From the NCBI GenBank assembly GCA_947503885.1, contig CANNFD010000003.1, positions 62,001-126,000 of the forward strand: 64,000 nucleotides of DNA. The letters are read 5' to 3'. The notes under the pieces were generated by a model. The model did not search any database, was not told the origin of the DNA, and saw nothing but the letters and a program-made list of their open reading frames with translations. The translations under genes and the position numbers were made by a program. This DNA is from an uncultured Olleya sp. (GTDB lineage Bacteria; Bacteroidota; Bacteroidia; Flavobacteriales; Flavobacteriaceae). Of this stretch, positions 36,226 to 45,014 are shown in pieces; the first letter of the stretch is position 1; each line of letters starts with the position of its first letter.

Positions 36226-37095
36226 ATGAAACAACTTCTATTTTTATTATTACTAACTACAAGCTTAGGTTTTTCGCAAAGCGAATTGACTCATGATGTT
36301 TATTTTAATACAGACGAATATGATGTCCCATTAACTGAGGAAAACCGAATTTTATTATTTATTTCTAGCTTAGATACTATTCAAATTGAAAAAATTTCTA
36401 TCTATGGTTTTACAGACGATAGAGGAAGTACTGACTATAATTTAGAACTCTCACAAAACAGAGCTAATACTATTAAAGAGCTGTTTTCTGGCTACGGAAT
36501 CGATGAAAATTTAATTACCAATGTCGATGGTAAAGGGATTATTTTACTTAAAGTTTTAAACGAAAATGAAGTCAATAAAATAAGAGGTTTAAACCGTAAA
36601 GTAGAAATTATAGTTACCCCTAAAACCAAAGAGAAAAAACCAGTAGAACAACCTAAAAAGACTACAAAGGAAGCTACTAAGGTTAACCAAAATAAAACCG
36701 CAGAGGATATTGCTAAGGGCGCTATCAAAAAAGGTGATAAAATTACTTTAGATAAAATTTATTTTAAAACTAGCTATAGTTACGTGACTTCTGACTCTAA
36801 AAAGACTTTAGAGAAATTAGCAAAAATACTAGTAGAAAAAAAGAACATTTACTTTACTATACAAGGTCATGTCTGTTGTACGCAAATGAGTCGTGATGCA
36901 GTAGATAAAAAAACGAAAAAACGAAATTTATCAGTTGCGCGTGCAAAATATATCTACGATTATTTAGCTAGAAAAGGCGTTGATAAAAAACGAATGAAAT
37001 ACGTAGGCATGCGACGAAAATTCCCTTTAGGTGGTGCACCAGAATTTGATAGACGAGTTGAGATTTTAATTACCTATGTTGGTACAGCTGACTAA
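36226..37095 (+). CDS. Protein with two OmpA-like domains
   Basis: A signal peptide (MKQLLFLLLLTTSLGFSQ) is followed by two OmpA-like peptidoglycan-binding folds. The first (about 20-130; GFTDDRGSTDYNLELSQNRANTI) has the canonical NxxLSxxRA helix. The second (about 165-285; IQGHVCCTQ ... RNLSVARAKYIYDYLARKGV) is more divergent. A Lys/Thr-rich linker joins them. No barrel is present, so it is a periplasmic cell-wall tether. It is monocistronic and followed by about 330 bp of non-coding DNA. Confidence 0.85.
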   Translation: MKQLLFLLLLTTSLGFSQSELTHDVYFNTDEYDVPLTEENRILLFISSLDTIQIEKISIYGFTDDRGSTDYNLELSQNRANTIKELFSGYGIDENLITNVDGKGIILLKVLNENEVNKIRGLNRKVEIIVTPKTKEKKPVEQPKKTTKEATKVNQNKTAEDIAKGAIKKGDKITLDKIYFKTSYSYVTSDSKKTLEKLAKILVEKKNIYFTIQGHVCCTQMSRDAVDKKTKKRNLSVARAKYIYDYLARKGVDKKRMKYVGMRRKFPLGGAPEFDRRVEILITYVGTAD

Positions 37096-37403
37096 AAGCA
37101 AAAAAAAAACTTTCTATAGCTTTTTTTATGAATACTTTTAGATATTATCTATAAAATACATAGTAAATCAGACCATTAAAAAAGTAATTCAACGTAAGAA
37201 ATTACCTCTTGTCCCAATAAATGTTTTTAGACCTTAATTATCTGATATTAGTCTATTTTTTTTTACAAAACGACAAGTGTATTGTATGTTTGACCTCTGT
37301 TACCTATTTGATTAGAAGATAAAAAATAATCAAATTAAAAAATCATAAAATAGTATTAAAATATATTTCTAAGTAAGGTACCTATATAAGGTAACCTTCT
37401 TTT
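37096..37403. other. Non-coding, very AT-rich spacer
   Basis: No ORF, tRNA or clear promoter was seen here. It is dominated by A/T runs and ends at a strong terminator hairpin (37404). Confidence 0.5.
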
Positions 37404-37436
37404 AAAACCGCTTCGTGCCGAAGCGGTTTTTTTATT
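37404..37436. terminator. Bidirectional terminator
   Basis: AAAACCGCTTCG (37404-37415) pairs perfectly with CGAAGCGGTTTT (37419-37430) around a 3-nt loop, with T tracts on both strands. It ends the minus-strand GNAT gene and may stop read-through from the OmpA-like gene. Confidence 0.88.
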
Positions 37437-37878
37437 TTTTATAAAGCATTCCTATATGTGGGATTCCGTCTTCTAAGTAAGTTTCTCCAACCTCTTCAAA
37501 TCCTAAATTACCATAAAAACGTTTTAGGTAACATTGCGCAGAAATTTTTATTTGTGAAGTATTATAATTAGATTTTATAGCATCAATTGAAGCGTGCATT
37601 ATATCATAACCATATTTAAACTGACGGTGTTTTTTATCCACTAAAACTCTACCAATACTAGCAAATTCAAAATAATCTCCAGGTTTAAAAATGCGTGTAT
37701 AAGCGATCATTTTTTGGTTTTTAAAACCAATAACATGTAATGCTTTTTGATCTTTACCATCAATATCTTGATACACACAATCTTGTTCAACCACAAAGAT
37801 TTCACTTCGTAGTTGAAGTAATTTGTATAACTCTTGTGTGGTTAATTCCTTAAAGGTTTTTATTTTAATGTCTATCAT
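37432..37878 (-). CDS. GNAT N-acetyltransferase, ElaA type
   Basis: The 148-residue cytoplasmic protein has the ElaA/GNAT build. LLQLRSEIFVVEQDCVYQDIDGKD is near the N-terminus (the ElaA signature), IGRVLVDKKHRQFKYGYDIM carries the acetyl-CoA loop, and AQCYLKRFYGNLGFEEVGETYLEDGIPHIGM lies at the C-terminus. The acceptor substrate is unknown. It is 36 bp downstream of rpiB on the same strand, so probably co-transcribed with it. Confidence 0.88.
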   Translation of the reverse strand: MIDIKIKTFKELTTQELYKLLQLRSEIFVVEQDCVYQDIDGKDQKALHVIGFKNQKMIAYTRIFKPGDYFEFASIGRVLVDKKHRQFKYGYDIMHASIDAIKSNYNTSQIKISAQCYLKRFYGNLGFEEVGETYLEDGIPHIGMLYKK

Positions 37879-37914
37879 ATGGTAAAAATCATTAATCCTT
37901 TATTTATATAGATA

Positions 37915-38349
37915 TTAACAATTAACAGGTATTTTATCTACACGATTTTGGTGGCGACCACCTTCAAATTTAGTTTCTAAAAACGTATCAACCATAGCAA
38001 TAGCTTGCTGTACCGCAGTATAACGTGCCGGAATACAAATAATATTAGCATTATTATGTTGTCTTGTTAATGCTGTAATCTCCTTAGTCCAGCAAATTCC
38101 AGCTCTAACTTTTTGATGTTTATTAGCGGTCATAGCTACACCGTTAGCGCTACCGCAAATTAAGATTCCAAAATCTACTGTATTATTAGCAACATCCTTT
38201 GCAACTGGATGTACAAAATCAGGGTAATCTACACTGTCGGTTGCATCTGTACCATAATTATTAACAGTATATCCTTTTGCTTCTAAGTGTTTAATAATTG
38301 CAAATTTATAATCTGTGCCTGCGTGATCGTTTCCTATTGATATTTTCAT
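37915..38349 (-). CDS. rpiB: Ribose-5-phosphate isomerase B
   Basis: It interconverts ribose 5-phosphate and ribulose 5-phosphate. The start is ATG 38349 (MKISIGNDHAGTDYK); a longer frame to 38379 lacks family similarity. GNDHAG, the catalytic Cys in GILICGSANGVAMTANK and the anion loop typical of RpiB/LacAB are present. The 144-residue length fits the family. It is upstream of the GNAT gene. Its own upstream region is the 700-bp non-coding segment. Confidence 0.93.
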   Translation of the reverse strand: MKISIGNDHAGTDYKFAIIKHLEAKGYTVNNYGTDATDSVDYPDFVHPVAKDVANNTVDFGILICGSANGVAMTANKHQKVRAGICWTKEITALTRQHNNANIICIPARYTAVQQAIAMVDTFLETKFEGGRHQNRVDKIPVNC

Positions 38350-39049
38350 TGTAGTAGTGTGTTGTTGTTTAAGTTTCAAAGTTAATAATTGATTACAAGT
38401 TTTAATAAGTAATAAGGATTAACTTATTCATAAAAATTAATTTAGTCTTTGTTTTATAACTTAAATGGATTTGGTGACTTGTTAACTACTCTTGATTTAG
38501 TATTCATTACTTGTTAATATCTTTCGATTGTTTTTTAAAACTTTTGTTAGGATTATCCATTTAATTTTCCAAACCAAAATTGCTTATTAACAACCAAAAA
38601 AGTTAGCAGTTTTTTTTAGAAGACTTATCATTAAAATAATACCACATACCAACATCAAATTTTTAATTACTTATTAAAAATAGGTTGTCAATATTGGATA
38701 TAAACAACTGTTAATAACATAAGTATTTTGTTTAAAATCACCTACTTTACAGTACTAATAACTTGTTAATAAAGTCCCGTAATAAACAAATCAAATCAAA
38801 ACTTAAAAAAGTTATACCGCTATTAACAAGCAATAATAATCACCATTTTTTTTTAAAATTTTTAAAGAAAATAAATGATATAATATATATATGTGAATAA
38901 CTCTAAATTTCAATTTTAATATTATCTTAATATTCATTTAATAATAAAAACGTAGCTTTGTAAAAACTTAATACCTTCTCTCCTTTTATATTAAGTTAGA
39001 AAATAACAGAATTTCACGTAACTTAGAAATTCAATAGATTACAAATTAA
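38350..39049. other. 700-bp non-coding region with a clustered 12-mer; candidate replication origin
   Basis: No ORF is supported here. Six copies of an ACTTGTTAATAA-like motif occur. Plus-strand copies are at 38477, 38509, 38708 and 38761; inverted copies are at 38584-38593 and 38821-38830. The core TGTTAATAA differs from the bacterial DnaA box TGTGGATAA at two central bases. TGTGAATAA at 38892-38900 differs by one. TTATCCATT lies near 38553. A run of almost pure A/T (about 38848-38960) follows, like a duplex-unwinding element. The region lies between divergent rpiB and rnr. An origin function is an inference. Confidence 0.5.
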
Positions 39050-41293
39050 ATGACAAAAAAGAAACATAGGAAACCTTCAAATAATAAGATTTCCAACCTT
39101 ACAAATACAATCTTAAGTATTTTAAAAAAAGATAGAAATCAAAGCTTTAACTACAAGCAAATTGCTGCTAAACTAGATGTAAATGATGCTAGTAGCAGAA
39201 ATCAAATTATTAAAAAACTAGCTCAACTTAAAGCCAAAGACGAAATCGAAGAAGTCGAACGTGGTAAATATAAAGCAGTTGTTAACACAGAGTATCATAC
39301 AGGTATATTTGATGCTGCACAACGTGGTAACGGTTACGTAATTTGCGATGATTTTGAAAACGATATATACATTGCCTCTAATAATGTTAATAAAGCATTA
39401 AATGGTGATGAAGTAGAATTATATGTTTATAAACGCAGAAAACAAGGTAAACTTGAAGGCGAAATTACAAACATTATTAAACGTGCTAAAACCGAGTATG
39501 TTGGTATTATCCAAATCCATGACAAAAAGAATTTTGCTTTTGTAATTGTGGATGGTAATAAAATGAAAACAGACATTTTTGTACCAATCAATAAAACTTT
39601 AAATGCCCAAGATGGTGATAAAGTTGTTGTAACAATGGAGGATTGGCCAGAAAAAGCAGATTCACCAAACGGTAGAGTAATTAAAATTTTAGGTAAAGCT
39701 GGAGAACATAATACAGAAATACATTCCATACTTGCAGAATATGGTTTACCATATGAGTTTCCGGTGGAAGTAGAAGACTTTGCTAATAATATTGATTTAA
39801 ATATTACACCTAAAGAAATTGCAAAACGTCGCGATATGCGTAAAGATTTAACCTTTACCATTGACCCTAGAGATGCAAAAGATTTTGATGATGCTTTATC
39901 TTTTGAAGTGTTAGATAATGGATTATACGAAATAGGAATTCATATTGCAGACGTATCACACTATTTACAAGAAGGTACTGTTTTAGATGACGAAGCTTAT
40001 GAACGTGCAACCTCAGTATATCTAGTAGATCGTGTTGTACCAATGCTACCAGAAGTATTATCAAATGGTGCTTGTTCTTTACGTCCAAATGAAGAAAAAT
40101 ATACCTTTTCTGCAGTATTTAAAATAAATGATAAAGCCGAAATTAAAGACCAATGGTTTGGTCGTACAGTAACCTATAGTGATGCACGTTTTGCTTATGA
40201 AGAAGCGCAAGCAATTATAGATAATAATGCAACATTAAGTCCAGATGATGTACTAAATAATAAACAAAAAATAAATACTACTATACCTGCAGAGGTCTCT
40301 TTAACAGATAAAGAATACCAAACTAGTGTAGAAGTTGCTCAGGCGACTTTAAAGCTAGACGAGTTAGCTAAAAAAATGAGAAGCAGACGTATGCGTGATG
40401 GGGCAATTAGTTTTGATAAAGTAGAAGTTAAATTTACTTTAGACGAAGAGGCTAATCCAATTGGTGTGCATTTTAAAACAAGCAAAGATGCTAACAAGTT
40501 AATAGAAGAGTTTATGCTTCTTGCTAACCGTAAAGTATCAGAGTTTGTGTCTAAAATGAAACCTGCAAAAACATTTGTTTATCGTGTGCATGACGAGCCT
40601 GATCAAAGTAAATTAGAAGCTTTACAAGGTGTGGTTGCTAAATTTGGTCATAAATTAGATTTTAGAAGTAAAAACGGAATTGCTTCATCTTTAAACCAAT
40701 TATTATCTGATGTACAAGGTAAAAAAGAACAAAATCTAGTCGATACATTAGCTATTAGAACTATGTCTAAAGCTGAATATACCACCGATAATATTGGACA
40801 TTACGGATTAGCTTTTGATCATTATAGTCATTTTACGTCTCCAATTAGACGTTATCCAGATGTTATGGCACATAGACTTTTACAACGTTATATTGATGGC
40901 GAAAAAAGTGCAAGTGCAGAAGTCTATGAAGAACGTTGTAAACATGCTTCAAATATGGAGTACCTAGCAACAAAAGCAGAACGTGACTCGATTAAATACA
41001 TGCAGATTAGATTTATGCAAGACCATAAAGACGAAGAGTTTGTTGGTGTTATTTCTGGGGTGACAGATTGGGGGATTTATGTCGAGATTATTTCAAACAA
41101 ATGTGAAGGAATGGTCAGAACTAGAGATATTAAAGATGATTATTATCAGTTTGATCAAGATCAGTTTGCACTAGTTGGACGTGATCATAAAAAAGTATAT
41201 CAACTTGGAGATGAAGTTGTTGTAACTGTTAAACAAGCAGATTTAGTTAAACGTCACCTAGATTTTAATCTAATAGGAAAACACGAAGGATAG
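39050..41293 (+). CDS. rnr: Ribonuclease R
   Basis: This processive 3'-5' exoribonuclease degrades structured RNA. The 747 residues run: an N-terminal helix-turn-helix (about 20-85), two cold-shock domains (about 85-240), the RNB catalytic domain (about 255-590) with metal motif IDPRDAKDFDDALSF, and a C-terminal S1 domain (EEFVGVISGVTDWGIYVEI). Length is normal. It is monocistronic, with a terminator directly after it. Confidence 0.96.
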   Translation: MTKKKHRKPSNNKISNLTNTILSILKKDRNQSFNYKQIAAKLDVNDASSRNQIIKKLAQLKAKDEIEEVERGKYKAVVNTEYHTGIFDAAQRGNGYVICDDFENDIYIASNNVNKALNGDEVELYVYKRRKQGKLEGEITNIIKRAKTEYVGIIQIHDKKNFAFVIVDGNKMKTDIFVPINKTLNAQDGDKVVVTMEDWPEKADSPNGRVIKILGKAGEHNTEIHSILAEYGLPYEFPVEVEDFANNIDLNITPKEIAKRRDMRKDLTFTIDPRDAKDFDDALSFEVLDNGLYEIGIHIADVSHYLQEGTVLDDEAYERATSVYLVDRVVPMLPEVLSNGACSLRPNEEKYTFSAVFKINDKAEIKDQWFGRTVTYSDARFAYEEAQAIIDNNATLSPDDVLNNKQKINTTIPAEVSLTDKEYQTSVEVAQATLKLDELAKKMRSRRMRDGAISFDKVEVKFTLDEEANPIGVHFKTSKDANKLIEEFMLLANRKVSEFVSKMKPAKTFVYRVHDEPDQSKLEALQGVVAKFGHKLDFRSKNGIASSLNQLLSDVQGKKEQNLVDTLAIRTMSKAEYTTDNIGHYGLAFDHYSHFTSPIRRYPDVMAHRLLQRYIDGEKSASAEVYEERCKHASNMEYLATKAERDSIKYMQIRFMQDHKDEEFVGVISGVTDWGIYVEIISNKCEGMVRTRDIKDDYYQFDQDQFALVGRDHKKVYQLGDEVVVTVKQADLVKRHLDFNLIGKHEG

Positions 41294-41320
41294 TATTTTT
41301 AAGATATTTAACTTATTAAC

Positions 41321-41359
41321 AATGTATCAAAAACCTAAAAATTTTTGATACATTTTTTT
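41321..41359 (+). terminator. Intrinsic terminator after rnr
   Basis: TGTATCAAAAA (41323-41333) pairs with TTTTTGATACA (41342-41352), followed by seven T. Confidence 0.82.
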
Positions 41360-41434
41360 ATCTATAAAGTTATTTAAATGTTAACCGTAACTTTTTACTA
41401 CATTTAGCTACCAATATTATATAAATAACTACTC

Positions 41435-41737
41435 ATGATCTTAACAACTACAAACTCGATTGAAGGATTCAGAATAATTGAATATAAAGGTATTATTACT
41501 GGGACTTCATTTGAATTAAAAACTAAATTTTCTTTCAAAACAGAAAAAAATAAAGAGATAACTACTAACGTAATTAATGACTCAAAAGAACAAGCCTTTC
41601 AAGAGTTAAAAACAAATGCTAGTAATTTAAATGCAAACGCAGTAGTTGGTATCAGTGTTGATTTTGAAACTGTAAATGGTTCTTATTTTTTTGTTTCTGT
41701 TACAGGCACAGCAGTTAATGTTGCATTAGATAAATAA
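41435..41737 (+). CDS. YbjQ-like (DUF74) protein
   Basis: The 100-residue protein has the YbjQ/heavy-metal-binding family build: ILTTTNSIEGFRIIEYKGIITG at the start, then a helix and AFQELKTNASNLNANAVVGISVDFETV. Members form a pentameric beta-rich fold; their function is not settled. It is a small stand-alone gene between rnr and the GIN-domain gene. Confidence 0.85.
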   Translation: MILTTTNSIEGFRIIEYKGIITGTSFELKTKFSFKTEKNKEITTNVINDSKEQAFQELKTNASNLNANAVVGISVDFETVNGSYFFVSVTGTAVNVALDK

Positions 41738-41849
41738 TATATTATCAGTTTTAATATGTTTTCTTTTTAAAAAGAAAATAATATTAAATTGAATTAAACT
41801 GTAACACTTTTAATAAAGTACCCTCTTTATTAAAATAAATCCTTTTAAT

Positions 41850-42527
41850 ATGAAAAATTTACTAGTAGCAGTTTTCTTTTTATTTACTACTTTTTTAGTG
41901 GCACAAAATCCAAAAAATAAAAATGTTGGCGATTTTACCGAAGTCAAAGTTTTTGATTTAATAAAAGTTAGTCTAGTAAAATCTGATACTAATAAAGTGA
42001 TGATTACTGGAGAAGATGTGGAAGATGTAGAGATTATTATTAAAAATAATACCCTTAAAGTACGCATGAAAATGGACCGTAGCTTTGATGGTACTAAAAC
42101 ATTTGTCGCAGTACATTACACAAATCTAGAAATTATTGACGCTAATGAAGGCGCAATAATTATAGGAAATCAGTTGATTGAACAGGATACTATCCAACTT
42201 CGTGCACAAGAAGGTGCTTCTATAATTGTAGGGTTAGATGTCGATACAGTTAATATAAAAGGGGTTTCTGGCGGAATTATAGAAACTAGAGGTAAAGCCA
42301 ATACCCAAAATATAACGCTTAATACAGGAGGTATATACGAGGGACGTGCTTTTGAAACTAAACATACAACTATTAAAATAAGAGCTGCTGGTGAAGCAGA
42401 GGTTAAAGCCAGTCTAACTGTTGATGCACGTATCACCGCTGGTGGAACTATAGATATTTACGGAAACCCACAATCTGTAACTAAAAAACAAACCTTTGGT
42501 GGATCAATATCAGTTAAAGGTAATTAA
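41850..42527 (+). CDS. Secreted GIN-domain (DUF2807) protein
   Basis: A signal peptide (about 1-18, ending LVAQ) precedes a ~200-residue putative auto-transporter-like GIN domain (DUF2807). Beta strands repeat along it: VKVFDLIKVSLVKSD, ANEGAIIIG, AQEGASIIVGLDVDTVNIKG, GGTIDIYGNPQ. The regular strand turns suggest a right-handed beta-helix. It is common in Bacteroidota with unknown function. A long hairpin lies 20 bp after the stop. Confidence 0.85.
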   Translation: MKNLLVAVFFLFTTFLVAQNPKNKNVGDFTEVKVFDLIKVSLVKSDTNKVMITGEDVEDVEIIIKNNTLKVRMKMDRSFDGTKTFVAVHYTNLEIIDANEGAIIIGNQLIEQDTIQLRAQEGASIIVGLDVDTVNIKGVSGGIIETRGKANTQNITLNTGGIYEGRAFETKHTTIKIRAAGEAEVKASLTVDARITAGGTIDIYGNPQSVTKKQTFGGSISVKGN

Positions 42528-42546
42528 AAATTAATATTACATTTTA

Positions 42547-42582
42547 TACAAAAGCTTCAAATTTATATTTGAAGCTTTTGTA
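42547..42582. terminator. Long perfect hairpin after the GIN-domain gene
   Basis: The 15-bp arms TACAAAAGCTTCAAA (42547-42561) and TTTGAAGCTTTTGTA (42568-42582) pair perfectly across a 6-nt loop. The T tract is short, but the position between genes fits termination. Confidence 0.75.
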
Positions 42583-42653
42583 TTTTGTACCAGGACTACT
42601 ATGTGTTAATTAAATAATTTCTTTACTTTGTAACTCACGCATTTAATTAATCC

Positions 42654-43331
42654 ATGATAGACGATATTCTTAAAGCAATTCCATTAGGTATTATATTATC
42701 TTTTACCGTAGGTCCTGTTTTTTTCGTGTTATTAGAGACTAGTGCCACTAAAGGTATTAGAAGTGCATTAACATTTGATGCTGGAGTGATTATTGCCGAT
42801 ATTATTTTTATCACCATTGCCTATTTTAGTACAGAAAAACTTATTGGTAAAATAGAGAACGATCCAAATTTTATAATTTTTGGAGGTGTTTTGTTAGTGT
42901 TTTATGGCTTAATTACTTTTATAAAAACGTCAAGATCCTTTCGCTCTATAGTCAGAGAATACTATAAAGTTGAAATTAGAAAAGGTTATGGTAAACTATT
43001 TTTAAAAGGGTTTTTACTAAATTTTATAAATATAGGAGTCCTTTTAGGATGGTTAGGCTTTATTGTATTAGCTAATACAATTACTACTTCAAAAAACGGA
43101 GTAATTGTTTTTATAAGCACTATGTTAATCGCATACTTTTTAACAGATTTAGTAAAAATAGTTGTGGCTAAACGTTTAAAAAATAAATTAACACCCAAGC
43201 TAATCTTTAAAACTAAAAAAATTATAGCTTTAGTTATTTTAGGATTTGGTATTTTGTTACTAGCACAAGGATTTTTTCCAGAAGAAAAAGAAAAAATTAA
43301 AGATAAGCTAGAGCAAATTAATCCGTTATAA
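42654..43331 (+). CDS. LysE-family translocator
   Basis: The 225-residue inner-membrane protein has six predicted helices. It opens with the LysE/RhtB-type N-terminus (AIPLGIILSFTVGPVFFVLLETSATKGIR). Members export amino acids or related small molecules; the substrate is unknown here. It ends with a basic, glutamate-rich tail (FFPEEKEKIKDKLEQINPL). The following GldL-like gene begins 12 bp later, so both are probably one transcript. Confidence 0.86.
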   Translation: MIDDILKAIPLGIILSFTVGPVFFVLLETSATKGIRSALTFDAGVIIADIIFITIAYFSTEKLIGKIENDPNFIIFGGVLLVFYGLITFIKTSRSFRSIVREYYKVEIRKGYGKLFLKGFLLNFINIGVLLGWLGFIVLANTITTSKNGVIVFISTMLIAYFLTDLVKIVVAKRLKNKLTPKLIFKTKKIIALVILGFGILLLAQGFFPEEKEKIKDKLEQINPL

Positions 43332-43342
43332 ATCCAATTATA

Positions 43343-43867
43343 TTGACTACTATTCCTCCTAAAAAATTTAGTTTACTGCTTCGTATTTGTATCTCAATTT
43401 TACTACTTGGTGCTTTATTTAAAATAATGCATTGGCCTAATGCTAATCAACTATTAGTTATATCAATTACATGTATTTTGATACTATACCCAATTCGGTT
43501 TTTATTTAAACAACAAAAAGTGTTTATGGATTATGTTAAACTAATCTTAGTAGTAACTTGGTGTTTAAATTATCTCACTAAAGTCTTACATATTTATCAG
43601 TTTCCTTTATTTTTTAATATCATTTTGATACTAGCTTTTATATGGTGGTTTATTAATGAAGGTACTGCTTATATTACTTTTAATAATATTACACTTAATG
43701 GGATATATAAATCTCTTTATTTTACTGTAATAGGATTTACATTTGGTTTTATATTTTTAGGCGTTGTATTTAAAATTCAACATTGGCCTTTTAGTAATCA
43801 ATTGTTTGTTACAGGTATTTTTAGTGCTGCTGTGTTATTGATAGTAGACTATTTTTTAAGAAAATAA
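43343..43867 (+). CDS. Membrane protein with two GldL-like KIxHWPxxNQL motifs
   Basis: The 174-residue protein is nearly all membrane helices (about five or six). Two copies of a GldL-like segment are visible: GALFKIMHWPNANQLLV near 22-38 and GVVFKIQHWPFSNQLFV near 141-157. GldL of the type IX secretion motor has a similar FKIMHWPGA start. No gldK, gldM or gldN is nearby, so this is a paralogue of unknown role. The start is TTG 43343; no in-frame ATG lies upstream. It is 12 bp after lysE and 12 bp before the next gene. Confidence 0.7.
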   Translation: MTTIPPKKFSLLLRICISILLLGALFKIMHWPNANQLLVISITCILILYPIRFLFKQQKVFMDYVKLILVVTWCLNYLTKVLHIYQFPLFFNIILILAFIWWFINEGTAYITFNNITLNGIYKSLYFTVIGFTFGFIFLGVVFKIQHWPFSNQLFVTGIFSAAVLLIVDYFLRK

Positions 43868-43878
43868 AAAGATAAAAA

Positions 43879-44229
43879 ATGTCCAAAAACCAATATCATA
43901 TTTATGTGGTTGAGTTGTCTAAAAAAGTGTTTTCCGAGAATGTTAAGTTTAGAGCTGCTAATCCACAATTTAATGGCGTATTAGAATGTTTATATGTTGG
44001 TATGACAAGTAAAACGCCTAAAGAGCGTTTTTTACAACATAAAACAGGATACATTAATAAAAAAGGACACAAGCTTTCATCTAATATTGTTCAGAAATAT
44101 GGGTCATACTTAAGACCTAGTTTATACAACCATATTGGTCCAATTGCTACCAGAGTAGAAGCTTTAAAAATGGAAGAACAACTAGCATTACAGTTAAGAC
44201 GACAGCGCTATGCAGTTTGGTTTAATTAG
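43879..44229 (+). CDS. GIY-YIG-like nuclease domain protein
   Basis: The 116-residue protein looks like a stand-alone GIY-YIG fold. IYVVEL stands in for the GIY motif, LYVGMTSKTPKERFLQHKTG carries the YIG-equivalent and the conserved Arg, and the C-terminal KMEEQLALQLRRQ supplies the metal-binding Glu. It has only this domain and no transposon context. It may act in DNA repair or be a domesticated endonuclease. It follows the GldL-like gene by 12 bp. Confidence 0.68.
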   Translation: MSKNQYHIYVVELSKKVFSENVKFRAANPQFNGVLECLYVGMTSKTPKERFLQHKTGYINKKGHKLSSNIVQKYGSYLRPSLYNHIGPIATRVEALKMEEQLALQLRRQRYAVWFN

Positions 44230-44272
44230 ATTTATAGTAACTAATTACTAAATATTTATTAAAATTTAAACA

Positions 44273-44304
44273 TAAAAAAAGCGCTACTTATAAAGTAACG
44301 CTTT
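44273..44304 (-). terminator. Intrinsic terminator after tRNA-Cys
   Basis: On the minus strand AAAGCGTTACTT (44304-44293) pairs with AAGTAGCGCTTT (44289-44278), with one mismatch, and a T tract follows. Confidence 0.78.
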
Positions 44305-44308
44305 CTTG

Positions 44309-44379
44309 AGGTGTCGAGCGGATTCGAACCGCTGTAGATGGTGTTGCAGACCACTGCCTAGCCACTCGGCCACGACACC
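44309..44379 (-). tRNA. tRNA-Cys (GCA)
   Basis: A minus-strand cloverleaf is readable. The acceptor GGTGTCG pairs with CGACACC, loop CTGCAAC gives anticodon GCA, and the T-arm is GCGG/CCGC with TTCGAAT. The discriminator is U, an identity element of tRNA-Cys. CCA is not encoded. Length is 71 nt, typical of this tRNA. Confidence 0.95.
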
Positions 44380-44429
44380 CTTAATAGGACAGCAAATATA
44401 AAAATAATTACTGTTTTACCCTACTTCTG

Positions 44430-44792
44430 TTAGTTTTTTCTTTTTTCTGTTAATTCAACAGTAACCATCTGTACATCACCACCAATCGGAGGATTAATTT
44501 TACTTACTGCAACTGTAGCAATAGTAATTAATTTATCTTCTTTTAAAATACGGTCTAAAATACGCTTAGCAACATGCTCTAAAAGTGCACTTGGTATAGC
44601 CATTTCTTCAACCACAATTTTATTTAAAAAAACATAATCTACAGTATGTTCTAATTTATCTGATGCAGTACTTTTTTGTAAGTCTGCTTTTACTTTTAAA
44701 TTTACTAAGTAGTCACTTCCAATAGCAGTTTCTTCTTTTAAACAACCATGATAAGCAGTAACACGTATATTTTCAACTTTAATAATTCCCAT
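44430..44792 (-). CDS. folB: Dihydroneopterin aldolase
   Basis: It cleaves 7,8-dihydroneopterin to 6-hydroxymethyl-dihydropterin in folate synthesis. The 120-residue protein has the FolB tunnelling fold: IKVENIRVTAYHGCLKEETAIGSDYLVNLKV at the start, a Tyr/Glu substrate pocket (LEHTVDYVFL) and a C-terminal KINPPIGGDVQMVTVELTEKR. Length is normal. It is monocistronic, downstream of the tRNA-Cys region on the same strand's far side. Confidence 0.92.
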   Translation of the reverse strand: MGIIKVENIRVTAYHGCLKEETAIGSDYLVNLKVKADLQKSTASDKLEHTVDYVFLNKIVVEEMAIPSALLEHVAKRILDRILKEDKLITIATVAVSKINPPIGGDVQMVTVELTEKRKN

Positions 44793-45014
44793 TTTATATA
44801 AATTTTGAGCAAAAATACCTAAAATAGTACCTTACTAAATTTTTAAAGTGTTGTTAAATTCATTTCAACTAAAAAATAACTAATTTTACAGCTTATTATT
44901 AAATTGATGTAATTTAAAGATTAGCCTAAAAATATAATTTTAGGTTTTAGATACATTATCAGATTGCTGAGATATCAGGAATTTAGTAATCCATTACAAT
45001 AAAGTTTAAAACTT

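Noticed and set aside
41311-41322. An ACTTATTAACAA motif after rnr, like those in the candidate origin
   Set aside because: It is a single copy outside the cluster, within the approach to the rnr terminator; counted as background.
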